From CAYQEC01 sp964569015 (GTDB lineage: Bacteria; Actinomycetota; Acidimicrobiia; Spongiisociales; UBA5794), in NCBI GenBank assembly GCA_964569015.1, contig CAZMSN010000016.1:1-34267 (forward strand): a stretch of DNA of 34,267 nt, written 5' to 3'. Under the pieces are notes generated by a model that was given only the letters and a program-made list of their open reading frames with translations, ran no database searches and had not been told where the DNA came from. Made by a program: the position numbers and the translations under genes. Below are positions 6,849 through 14,176 of the stretch, one piece after another. Each line of letters starts with the position of its first letter. Within the stretch, counting starts at the first letter, position 1.

Positions 6849-8243
6849 ATGCGGACGCTGTTGAGAGCGTGGCTCAGGCAGAGGCGGTTGTGGCTCTCGC
6901 TGGTGTTCCTGCTCATCGGGCTGCTCCCGGCGGGGATCGCCTGGGCGGCGGACCCGACGGGAGCCTCCACCATCAGTGTCGAGACCGATCCCGCCGCGGC
7001 GGCGGTGGAGGCGGTCAACTACACCTGGACCCTGGTGGCGGCATTCCTGGTCTTCTCCATGCAGGCCGGATTCGCGCTGCTCGAGGCCGGTTCGACCCGG
7101 GCCCGCAACGCCGGCTCGGTATTCATGAAGAACCTGATGGACTTCTGCATGTGCGGCCTCGCCTTCTGGGCCTTCGGCTTCGCCCTCATGTTCGGTGGAT
7201 CCGGGGGCTCGGGACTGGAGGACGGGAACTCCCTCTTCGGGTTCTCGGGGTTCTTCCTCGCCGGTGAGGCGAACGATGTCGGCACGATGGAGCTGTGGCT
7301 TTTCCAGATGGTCTTCGCCGCCACTGCCGCCACGATCGTGTCCGGCGCCTTGGCCGAGCGCACCCGCCTCGACGCCTACATGGCGTATAGCTTCCTGATC
7401 AGCGCCCTCATCTACCCGATCTACGGCCACTGGGTGTGGGGCGGAGGTTGGCTCTCCGGCCTCGACCTGGGATCGGGAGCGGTCGACTTCGCAGGCTCCG
7501 GAGTAGTGCACGCCGTCGGCGGCGTGGCAGGATTCGTCGGAGCCCTGATGGTCGGCGCCCGCCGCGGCAAGTTCGATGCCGAGGGCAGGCCGCGTAGCCT
7601 CCCCGGTCACAACATGGGCTTCGTCGTGCTGGGGACGATCATCCTTCTCTTCGGCTGGTTCGGGTTCAACTCCGGCAGCACGCTGGCGGCCACCGACCTC
7701 CGCATCTCCGTGATCGCGGTCAACACCTTCCTGGCGGGCGTCGCCGGAGCCGTGGTCGCCTACTACGTCAGCCTGGTCCGGACCGGCAAGGCCAACATCG
7801 CGGTCACGTGCAGCGGCCTCATCGGTGGCCTCGTCGCCATCACGGCGCCCTGCGCCTTCATCGATCCGTGGGCAGCCGTCGTCATCGGCGGGATCGCCGG
7901 TGCACTCGTGATCGTGGTTGCGGAGTACCTCGAGCGCCGGTGGCGCCTCGACGACCCCGTCTGGGCGGTCGCCTGCCACGGTGGCGGGGGAATCTGGGGC
8001 CTGCTGTCGGTCGGCATCTTCGCCAACGGCACCTACGGCGGGGTTTCGGGGCTCATCGACGGTGGAGGAGGGCAGATTCTCGCCCAGCTCGTCAGTGTCG
8101 TTGTGGTTGTTGCCTGGACCGCGGTCACCTCGGCGATCGTCTTCGGGTTCATCAAGGCGACGATCGGTCTGAGGGTATCGGAAGCCGACGAGGAAACGGG
8201 CCTGGATGCCAGCGAGTTCGCTCAGCTCGGTTATGTCGGGTGA
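6849..8243 (+). CDS. amt: Ammonium transporter, Amt family
   Basis: This membrane channel conducts ammonium/ammonia into the cell as a trimer. It starts with a signal-like segment (WLSLVFLLIGLLPAGIAWA followed by AD), common in Amt proteins, then about 11 membrane helices. Diagnostic segments are SMQAGFALLEAGSTRARN, the first pore His in VVHAVGG (His221) and the second in CHGGGGIWG (His377). The length of 464 residues is normal. The ATG at 6849 follows GAGGGGAAGG at about 8 nt; an in-frame GTG at 6840 is an alternative. No GlnK/PII gene follows, although amt-glnK pairing is common; instead a 30-residue membrane peptide follows at 8287. The C-terminus is short and acidic (EADEETGLDASEFAQL). 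Confidence 0.96.
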   Translation: MRTLLRAWLRQRRLWLSLVFLLIGLLPAGIAWAADPTGASTISVETDPAAAAVEAVNYTWTLVAAFLVFSMQAGFALLEAGSTRARNAGSVFMKNLMDFCMCGLAFWAFGFALMFGGSGGSGLEDGNSLFGFSGFFLAGEANDVGTMELWLFQMVFAATAATIVSGALAERTRLDAYMAYSFLISALIYPIYGHWVWGGGWLSGLDLGSGAVDFAGSGVVHAVGGVAGFVGALMVGARRGKFDAEGRPRSLPGHNMGFVVLGTIILLFGWFGFNSGSTLAATDLRISVIAVNTFLAGVAGAVVAYYVSLVRTGKANIAVTCSGLIGGLVAITAPCAFIDPWAAVVIGGIAGALVIVVAEYLERRWRLDDPVWAVACHGGGGIWGLLSVGIFANGTYGGVSGLIDGGGGQILAQLVSVVVVVAWTAVTSAIVFGFIKATIGLRVSEADEETGLDASEFAQLGYVG

Positions 8244-8286
8244 GAAGAGTCATGCAAGACGGCGATGCGATGAAAGGGGTCGGAAC

Positions 8287-8379
8287 ATGGGTTTCCTAGC
8301 ACTGGGAGCTTTCGTGGCGATGTTCGTGGTATTCGTGGTGCTGCCCAAGCGGCTCATCCAGCGAGAAGAAGAGGACTGA
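8287..8379 (+). CDS. 30-residue membrane microprotein downstream of amt
   Basis: The ORF begins with ATG at 8287, preceded by AAAGGGG at about 7 nt spacing, and ends with TGA at 8377-8379. The product is one hydrophobic helix (MGFLALGAFVAMFVVFVVLP) followed by a basic then acidic tail (KRLIQREEED). This matches the layout of small accessory subunits of membrane complexes: short, single-pass, with a charged tail. It lies 43 nt after the Amt stop and no promoter is evident between, so the two are probably co-transcribed. A role as an Amt accessory peptide is inference. It would be missed by annotation pipelines with a length cutoff. Confidence 0.6.
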   Translation: MGFLALGAFVAMFVVFVVLPKRLIQREEED

Positions 8380-8679
8380 GGCCTCGGCTTTCCCCGGGCG
8401 GCCGGGACGGCGGTTGAGGGCGTGGGCGGTCGCTGGGATACGGGATCTTCGGCTCCAGCCGGACACGGCATCGCGTTCGGTCGTGAACGCCGCAGCACCT
8501 CGGTTCGCCGATTCCGGTCTCATCTGCCGTATTCTCGTGACTCCGAGACGGTCACTGCTGTGAGGAGCCGTGCTTCGGCTGGGCTTCCGGCCGGCCGGGC
8601 CGATTCGCAGTCGCCCAAGAGGTCGAGTGGAGATCTCCCCGGCCTCGGCAGTACCGTTGCCTCGAGCGGGGTGAGCAGT
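8380..8679. other. Intergenic region before the MEMO1-family gene
   Basis: The frame of the downstream gene stays open upstream, but the encoded residues are low-information Ser/Arg/Gly and do not match the family. I see no hairpin, repeat or RNA gene in this 300-bp stretch. Confidence 0.4.
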
Positions 8680-9498
8680 ATGCGGCAGTGGTCACCGGGC
8701 TCCGGGGTTCGTCGGCCGGTCGTGGCCGGATCGTTCTATCCGGCAGAGCCGGCGCGGCTCGAATCGCTGGTGCGGCGTCTGCTGGCGGCCGCACCTACCA
8801 CGACCACGGTGATCCGGCCGCGGCTCTTGATCGTCCCTCATGCCGGCTACGTCTACTCGGGATCAGTGGCGGCCGCTGCCTATGCCGTGGTGCAGGCGAC
8901 CCCCGGCGGGATCGAGCGCGTGCTGGTGCTCGGTCCTTCGCACTTCGTCGGTTTCGCAGGCCTCGCCACCGCGGGGATCGGGGCCTTCGCTACGCCTCTC
9001 GGTGAGGTGCCGGTGGATCCCGAGCTGAGTGCGCGTATCGAAGCGATTCGGCGGGTCCGTCGCGGCAGCGAAGCCCACGACCGGGAGCACAGCCTCGAAG
9101 TGCAGCTCCCGTTCCTCCAAGTGGTGTTGCCGGGAACGACAGTCGTCCCGGTTCTCACCGGAGACGCCGATCCGGTTCCGGCAGCCGCCGTGGTCGATGA
9201 GGCGCTGTGCTCGGAGGACGCGATCGTCGTCGTCAGCTCGGATCTCTCCCACTACCTCGACATCGCGGCCGCGCGCAAGGCTGATGCCCGCACCGCGGAA
9301 GCCATCGAGCGACTCCAGCCGGATGCGATCGATCCACCGGATGCCTGTGGAGGAACCGCGATTCGCGGCGCGTTGGCGGTGGCTCGCCGGCGCGGGTGGA
9401 GTTGTCGCCTGCTCGATCTCCGCAACTCGGGCGACACCGCGGGGTCACCCGAGCGGGTGGTGGGCTATGGGGCGTTCGTGCTCGGACCGGTGGAGTGA
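8680..9498 (+). CDS. amrB: MEMO1-family protein (AmmeMemoRadiSam system protein B)
   Basis: The 272-residue product begins close to the conserved family start, VRRPVVAGSFYPAEPARLE. Other MEMO landmarks are LLIVPHAGYVYSGSVAA, VLVLGPSHFVGF, EHSLEVQLPFLQ, VVSSDLSHYLD and the Cys-containing DACGGTAIRG. In MEMO proteins these His, Asp and Cys residues surround a metal site related to extradiol dioxygenases. The bacterial role is unknown, but the gene co-occurs with an AMMECR1 protein and the radical SAM enzyme found here at 9518. The ATG at 8680 is preceded by GGGGTGAG; a GTG at 8671 is possible. The gene converges with the radical SAM gene, with 19 bp between the stops. Confidence 0.9.
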   Translation: MRQWSPGSGVRRPVVAGSFYPAEPARLESLVRRLLAAAPTTTTVIRPRLLIVPHAGYVYSGSVAAAAYAVVQATPGGIERVLVLGPSHFVGFAGLATAGIGAFATPLGEVPVDPELSARIEAIRRVRRGSEAHDREHSLEVQLPFLQVVLPGTTVVPVLTGDADPVPAAAVVDEALCSEDAIVVVSSDLSHYLDIAAARKADARTAEAIERLQPDAIDPPDACGGTAIRGALAVARRRGWSCRLLDLRNSGDTAGSPERVVGYGAFVLGPVE

Positions 9499-9517
9499 CC
9501 GGAGCACTCTGGGGCGC

Positions 9518-10648
9518 TTACTCTGCGGACTCCTCATCGGAGTCGGGGAGGGCCGCGATCTGATTGGCGACGTGCACCGGGCGCCGGCGGCCGTCCCATG
9601 TGCCGGGCCGATTCTCGAAGACGCCTGAGCAAGGCGTGGCGCATCCGCTGCACCGTCCCCATGGGTCGAGGCCCCATCGCCCCAGCCGGTATTCATCGCG
9701 TTCGATCAGAGCGGCACCACAGGCGTGACACCATGTGGTCTGTCCCTCGGGATCGTGCACGTTGCCGACGTACACGTACCTCAAGCCATTGTGGTGGGCG
9801 ATATCCCTGGCGCGCCGCAGCGTTTCTAGCGGCGTCGGGGGGACATCGAGCATCTTGAAGGCAGGGTGGAAGGCGGAGAAGTGCAGGGGCACCCGGGGGC
9901 CGAGGTTCGTTGCGAGCCACCGGGTCAAGCGGTCGAGGTCGGCATCGGCGTCGTTGAGGTCGGGGATGAGGAGGTTGGTGATCTCGAGCCACACATCGGT
10001 CTCTTCGTGGAGGTACCGGAGTGTGTCCAGCACCGGTTCGAGGCGTCCGCCGCAGTAGTGCCGGTAGAAGTCATCGTCGAAGGCCTTGAGATCGATGTTG
10101 GTGGCATCGATGTGCCTGAAGAACTCGGCACGGGGTGCAGGATTGACGTAGCCGGCAGTGACGGCAACGGTGCGGATGCCGAGCTCGTGGCACGCCTCGG
10201 CGACGTCGATCGCGTACTCGTGGAAGATCACCGGGTCGTTGTAGGTGAACGCGACGCTGCGACAACCGAGATCCCGGGCGACCCGCGCAATCTGTTCCGG
10301 GGTGGCGCTGTCGGCCAGCACGTCGTCCTGGCGGGCCTTGGAGATGTCCCAGTTCTGGCAGAAACGGCAGGCGAGATTGCATCCCGCCGTGCCAAAGGAC
10401 AGCACCGGAGTGCCCGGGAGGAAGTGATAGAGCGGCTTCTTCTCGATCGGGTCGACGCAGAATCCGCTCGATCGCCCATAGGTGGTCAGCACGATCTGGT
10501 CGCTGCGCCGGGCGCGCACATAGCACAAGCCACGTTGTCCCTCCCGCAGCTTGCACTCTCGGGGGCAGAGATCGCATTGCGCCCGGCCGTCGTGCCGCCG
10601 ATGCCAGTGCGTGGTCGGAACGGTGGGTCCCGCCGAAGTGTCCGCCAT
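9518..10648 (-). CDS. amrS: AmmeMemoRadiSam system radical SAM enzyme
   Basis: A 376-residue radical SAM protein. The 4Fe-4S motif CxxxCxxC is at Cys90, Cys94 and Cys97 (AGCNLACRFCQNWDISK). An N-terminal Cys group (CDLCPREC and GLCYVRARR) and YGRSSGFCVDPIEKKPLYHF are characteristic of the PflA-like AmrS subfamily. More Cys (TWCHACGAAL, GRCSGCATPC) near the C-terminus could hold a second metal site. The ATG at 10648 follows AGGAGGAGG at 9 nt, a very strong ribosome binding site. The reaction is unknown; linkage to MEMO1 and AMMECR1 suggests a conserved modification pathway. The AMMECR1 component is not in this window. Confidence 0.93.
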   Translation of the reverse strand: MADTSAGPTVPTTHWHRRHDGRAQCDLCPRECKLREGQRGLCYVRARRSDQIVLTTYGRSSGFCVDPIEKKPLYHFLPGTPVLSFGTAGCNLACRFCQNWDISKARQDDVLADSATPEQIARVARDLGCRSVAFTYNDPVIFHEYAIDVAEACHELGIRTVAVTAGYVNPAPRAEFFRHIDATNIDLKAFDDDFYRHYCGGRLEPVLDTLRYLHEETDVWLEITNLLIPDLNDADADLDRLTRWLATNLGPRVPLHFSAFHPAFKMLDVPPTPLETLRRARDIAHHNGLRYVYVGNVHDPEGQTTWCHACGAALIERDEYRLGRWGLDPWGRCSGCATPCSGVFENRPGTWDGRRRPVHVANQIAALPDSDEESAE

Positions 10649-10679
10649 CAGCCTGGGCCTCCTCCTGACACTCCACGAT

Positions 10680-10781
10680 ATGCTCGCTCGGCGGAGGCCG
10701 CCAACACGCCCGATGGTGGATATGGCCGCCGGCGTTGCCCACGGGACCCTCTTCGTGCACTTCCCAACCCGTGACGATCTC
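10680..10781 (+). pseudogene. TetR-like HTH fragment running into an assembly gap
   Basis: The last residues before the gap, AAGVAHGTLFVHFPTRDDL, closely resemble the recognition-helix region of TetR-family repressors (AGVAKGTLYxHFxSRDDL). The usual first helix (ILDAALELF) is not readable upstream in any frame, and the intervening DNA also carries the ribosome binding site of the divergent radical SAM gene. The fragment is therefore degenerate, mis-assembled at the contig end, or recombined. The start given is the nearest in-frame ATG and is arbitrary. Confidence 0.4.
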
Positions 10782-10881
10782 NNNNNNNNNNNNNNNNNNN
10801 NNNNNNNNNNNNNNNNNNNNNNNNNNNNNNNNNNNNNNNNNNNNNNNNNNNNNNNNNNNNNNNNNNNNNNNNNNNNNNNNN
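10782..10881. other. Assembly gap (100 N)
   Basis: Exactly 100 undetermined bases, the usual placeholder for a scaffold join of unknown true length. Gene structure across it cannot be trusted. Confidence 0.98.
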
Positions 10882-10882
10882 T

Positions 10883-10930
10883 CACTACGAGGCGCTGCTG
10901 CGCCCCGGATGCAAGGGAGGCGAGCAATGA
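10883..10930 (+). CDS. C-terminal remnant of a gene entering from the gap, possibly TetR
   Basis: The frame reads HYEALLRPGCKGGEQ and ends with TGA at 10928-10930. That TGA overlaps the ATG of the next ORF (10927) by 4 nt, typical of translational coupling. It could be the C-terminus of the TetR-like gene that begins before the gap, but the sequence is too short to prove it. Confidence 0.4.
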   Translation, partial: HYEALLRPGCKGGEQ

Positions 10931-11058
10931 CGACGAGAGAGGAGGCACGTGAAGGCATGACCGCCTTCATGGTGCGGAGTCAGGGGATCGACGAGGCCGC
11001 CGCCCGCAAGGCGGTGGACGAGATGATGGCGAAGCTGCCCGCCTGGGCGGAGAGCTGA
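10927..11058 (+). CDS. Conserved-looking 43-residue helical protein
   Basis: It begins with an ATG overlapping the preceding stop (ATGA) and has GGGAGG 7 nt upstream. The product starts MTTREEAREGMTAFMVRSQG, is amphipathic and helical throughout, and ends KLPAWAES. The coupling and the good ribosome binding site argue that it is translated. I recognise no family. It would be co-expressed with whatever gene lies in the gap. Confidence 0.5.
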   Translation: MTTREEAREGMTAFMVRSQGIDEAAARKAVDEMMAKLPAWAES

Positions 11059-11115
11059 TACTCCCGCCGCCATGAGCGGCGGACTCTCGCGGTGACGATG
11101 CCGTAGCCTGTCGCC

Positions 11116-11622
11116 ATGCGAGAGGGTCACATCGTCCTCATCGGTGAGATGGGATCCGGCAAGACGACCGTGGGCGGCATCGTCGCCGCCGCGCTCGGCC
11201 GCCCACTGGTCGACTCCGACGAGCAGATCGAGGCACGATTCGGCGAGAGCGGCCGGCTCCTCGCCGAAGATCACGGGGTCGAGTGGCTCCACCAGGCCGA
11301 GGCCGGTGCGTTGATCGACGCCCTGGATCGGGTGGAGCCCGCCGTGATCTGCCCCGCCGCCAGCATCGCCGATCGCCCCGATCTCCTGGACCGATTGGAG
11401 GACCCGGCGCTGACCGTGGCGCTGCTCGACGGTGACCCGGTAGTGCTTCGCGAGCGGGTTGCCGAGGGCGACCACCGCCGCCCTCTCGACCCGGAGGAGG
11501 CCCGAGTGCTGGCGGCGGCGAGAAGGGACCGGACGCGGAGAGTGGTGTCTCTCGTCGTCGACGTCACCTCGATCGAGCCCGACGAGGCCGCCGCCCGGGT
11601 GCTGCGTCATGTTGTGGCTTGA
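11116..11622 (+). CDS. Shikimate-kinase-like P-loop protein
   Basis: A 168-residue protein of shikimate kinase size and layout. The Walker A motif is GEMGSGKTT (residues 10-18), and the nucleotide/shikimate DxD is VDSDEQIEARFGES (Asp33, Asp35). The C-terminal half includes a lid-like RRPLDPEEARVLAAARRDR segment. However, the GGG substrate motif expected around residues 75-80 is replaced by AVICPAASIAD, and no other aro gene is nearby. I therefore call it shikimate-kinase-like with an uncertain substrate rather than AroK. It starts with ATG at 11116 and is read in the same direction as the GH3 gene, 62 bp upstream of it. Confidence 0.7.
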   Translation: MREGHIVLIGEMGSGKTTVGGIVAAALGRPLVDSDEQIEARFGESGRLLAEDHGVEWLHQAEAGALIDALDRVEPAVICPAASIADRPDLLDRLEDPALTVALLDGDPVVLRERVAEGDHRRPLDPEEARVLAAARRDRTRRVVSLVVDVTSIEPDEAAARVLRHVVA

Positions 11623-11684
11623 GAAAGCGGGCTCGGTAGGCTGCACCGTCACGACTCACGGCCAGCACACGATGGGAGGCCACG

Positions 11685-14120
11685 ATGCCCGAAGCGGAGA
11701 ACGAGCGCATCGAGGAGTTGCTGAACCGGCTCACGCATGAGGAGAAGGTGTCCCTGCTCGCCGGCTCGGGCCGGTGGAGCACGGTTCCCATCGATCGGGT
11801 GGGGATTCCCCGGCTCAAGGTCACCGACGGTCCCAACGGGGCGCGGGGCGAGGACGAGAATCACGGGCTGACCTCGGCCTGCTTCCCCGCCGGCGTGGCA
11901 CTGGCTGCCACCTGGGACGTCGACCTGGTGGCCGAGATCGGCGGAGCGCTGGCGGAAGAGGCCCGTGCCAAGGGTGCCCATGTGCTCTTGGCACCGACGG
12001 TGAACACCCAGCGCTATCCCCGGGCAGGCCGAAGTTTCGAGTGCTTCTCGGAGGATCCGTACCTCACGAGCCGCATGGCCGTTGCCTACATCTCAGGGCT
12101 CCAGACACGGGGCGTCGGCGCCTGCATCAAGCACTTCGTGTGCAACGACGCCGAGTTCGAGCGGAGATCGATGAGCTCGGACGTCGACGAGCGCGCTCTG
12201 CACGAGGTCTACCTGGCACCCTTCCGTGCCGCGGTGCAAGAGGCCCGACCGTGGTGCGTCATGTCCGGCTACAACCGGATCAACGGGACGTACGCTTCCG
12301 AGCACCCGCTCCTGCTCGATGTGCTGAAGGGCGAGTGGGGTTTCGACGGCATCGTCATGTCCGACTGGGGCGGCACCTATGGGGAAACGACCCCGGTCGG
12401 AGGCCTCGACCTCGAGATGCCGGGCCCCGCCCGCTGGATGGCCGCCGAGCACGTTGACGCCGCCATCGCGAGCGGCGATCTCTCCGAGGAACGGCTCGAC
12501 GACAAGGTGCGCCGGCTGCTGCGGCTGCTGGCTCGCACCGGTGCGCTCGGCGCCGCCGGCCCGTCGCCGGAGCGGGCCGACGACCGGCCCGAGCACCGGG
12601 CCCTGGCACGCCGGGCGGCGGCGGAATCGATCGTGCTGCTCCAGAATCGTGGCGGCATGCTGCCGCTGGATCCCGGCGCATCCGCCCACATCGCCGTGAT
12701 CGGGGACCTCGCCGCCCACACGCCGATCATGGGTGGCGGCAGCGCCGAGGTGAACGCCCACTACGCAGTATCTGTGTTGGAGGGGATCCGGGCCGCGGCG
12801 GGGAGCGGAACGAAGATCTCCTACGAGATCGGCGCCGTGACACACGCCGCTCCGCCGCCCCTGGAGGCGTGCTTCGTCACCGCCGACGACGGAACGCCGG
12901 GCTTCACCGTTGAGTACTACGCCAATCCCGATCACGCGGGGGCGCCGGTCCGGTCCTTCACGACATCGAAGAGCCGGCTCTTCTGGCGCAGCCGCGGCGA
13001 CGGCTTCGTCGAGTACCACGAATTCTCGGCCCGCTTTCGCGGTACGTTCACCCCCGAGCGCGCCGGCGAGCACCTCTTGACTCTGGGCGCCATCGGTGGG
13101 GTGACTCGCCTGATTCTCGACGGTGAGCCGTTGCTGTCCGGAGGCCCCGATCCGGAGACGGCGCCCACCGCCTTGAGCGTGACCCTCGATCTCCGAGCCG
13201 GTGTGTCCCACGAACTGGTCGTGGAGTTTGCCTCCGTGGGCGAGAGTCGCTTCCGCATGCTCGAGGTGGGTCACGAGCCGCCGCTGCCGCCGGACACGAT
13301 CGAGCGGGCCGCCGAAGCCGCCCGATCGGCAGATGCCGCGGTGGTGGTGGTCGGGCTGGGAGGCGAGTGGGAAGGCGAGATGCTCGACCGGCCCGACCTG
13401 CGGCTTCCCGGATCGCAGGACGACCTGGTGGCATCGGTCGCCGCAGCCAACCGCAACACCGTGGTGCTCGTCGCGGCCGGTTCCCCGGTCGAGATGCCGT
13501 GGGCGGACGACGTGGCCTCGATTGCCCAGATCTGGTACGGAGGGCAGGAGACCGGCAATGCCGTCGCCGATGTGCTGTTCGGGCTCGCCGACGCCTCGGG
13601 CCGGCTCCCTGTGACCTTCCCGAAGGTACTCGAAGACGCTCCCGTGCCCGAACTCACGATCCGGAGTCCCGGCCACAACGTCTACGAGGACGGCGTGTTC
13701 GTCGGCTACCGCAGCTACGACCGGGACGGTGTCGAGCCGCGGTTCGCGTTCGGACACGGCCTGTCGTACACGTCGTTCGCATACCGGGACCTGGCGGCGA
13801 CCGCCGATCCCGGCGGCGTGCGGGTGACGGCGACGATCGAGAACACCGGTGATCGGGCCGGCTCCGAGGTCGTGCAGCTCTACGTGGGATCGCCGGCCCG
13901 CCTCGGCAGTCACCCGCTCCAGGAGCTGAAAGGCTTCCGCAAGGTCCACCTCGACCCGGGAGAGGCTGCCACGGTCGACTTCGTTCTCACCGTGGACGAT
14001 CTGTCCTGGTACGACGGCGATGGCTGGCGATGCGATCCCGGCGAGTACGAGGTCCGCGTTGGGCGCTCGTCACGCGATATCCGGCTCACCGGTCTGGTGG
14101 AGGTCCCTGCGCCTTCCTGA
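11685..14120 (+). CDS. GH3 beta-glucosidase with inserted PA14-like domain
   Basis: An 811-residue glycoside hydrolase family 3 enzyme that releases terminal beta-linked sugars from oligosaccharides or glycosides. The N-terminal barrel contains TDGPNGARGE, the KHF pair at 149-151, and MSDWGG with the nucleophile Asp227. The alpha/beta domain (about 300-390 and 545-665) is split by a PA14-like insert at about 395-535 (FTVEYYANPDHAGAPV, FRGTFTPERAGEHLLTL). A fibronectin III-like domain ends the protein (about 690-805, IENTGDRAGSEVVQLYV). This order matches BglB-type enzymes such as KmBglI, in which PA14 shapes substrate choice. There is no signal peptide, so it is probably cytoplasmic. GGGAGG lies 5 nt before the ATG. 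Confidence 0.95.
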   Translation: MPEAENERIEELLNRLTHEEKVSLLAGSGRWSTVPIDRVGIPRLKVTDGPNGARGEDENHGLTSACFPAGVALAATWDVDLVAEIGGALAEEARAKGAHVLLAPTVNTQRYPRAGRSFECFSEDPYLTSRMAVAYISGLQTRGVGACIKHFVCNDAEFERRSMSSDVDERALHEVYLAPFRAAVQEARPWCVMSGYNRINGTYASEHPLLLDVLKGEWGFDGIVMSDWGGTYGETTPVGGLDLEMPGPARWMAAEHVDAAIASGDLSEERLDDKVRRLLRLLARTGALGAAGPSPERADDRPEHRALARRAAAESIVLLQNRGGMLPLDPGASAHIAVIGDLAAHTPIMGGGSAEVNAHYAVSVLEGIRAAAGSGTKISYEIGAVTHAAPPPLEACFVTADDGTPGFTVEYYANPDHAGAPVRSFTTSKSRLFWRSRGDGFVEYHEFSARFRGTFTPERAGEHLLTLGAIGGVTRLILDGEPLLSGGPDPETAPTALSVTLDLRAGVSHELVVEFASVGESRFRMLEVGHEPPLPPDTIERAAEAARSADAAVVVVGLGGEWEGEMLDRPDLRLPGSQDDLVASVAAANRNTVVLVAAGSPVEMPWADDVASIAQIWYGGQETGNAVADVLFGLADASGRLPVTFPKVLEDAPVPELTIRSPGHNVYEDGVFVGYRSYDRDGVEPRFAFGHGLSYTSFAYRDLAATADPGGVRVTATIENTGDRAGSEVVQLYVGSPARLGSHPLQELKGFRKVHLDPGEAATVDFVLTVDDLSWYDGDGWRCDPGEYEVRVGRSSRDIRLTGLVEVPAPS

Positions 14121-14176
14121 CGCGGCCCGATCCCGAGCCGCACCGTGGCCCGTGTCTTCGCCGCGGCCGACTGAGC

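Noticed and set aside
12093..13949. Long open frame on the strand opposite the GH3 gene
   Set aside because: It is rich in Arg/Gly/His/Pro with no domain, and mirrors the codon structure of a clear GH3 gene; this is a high-GC antisense artefact.
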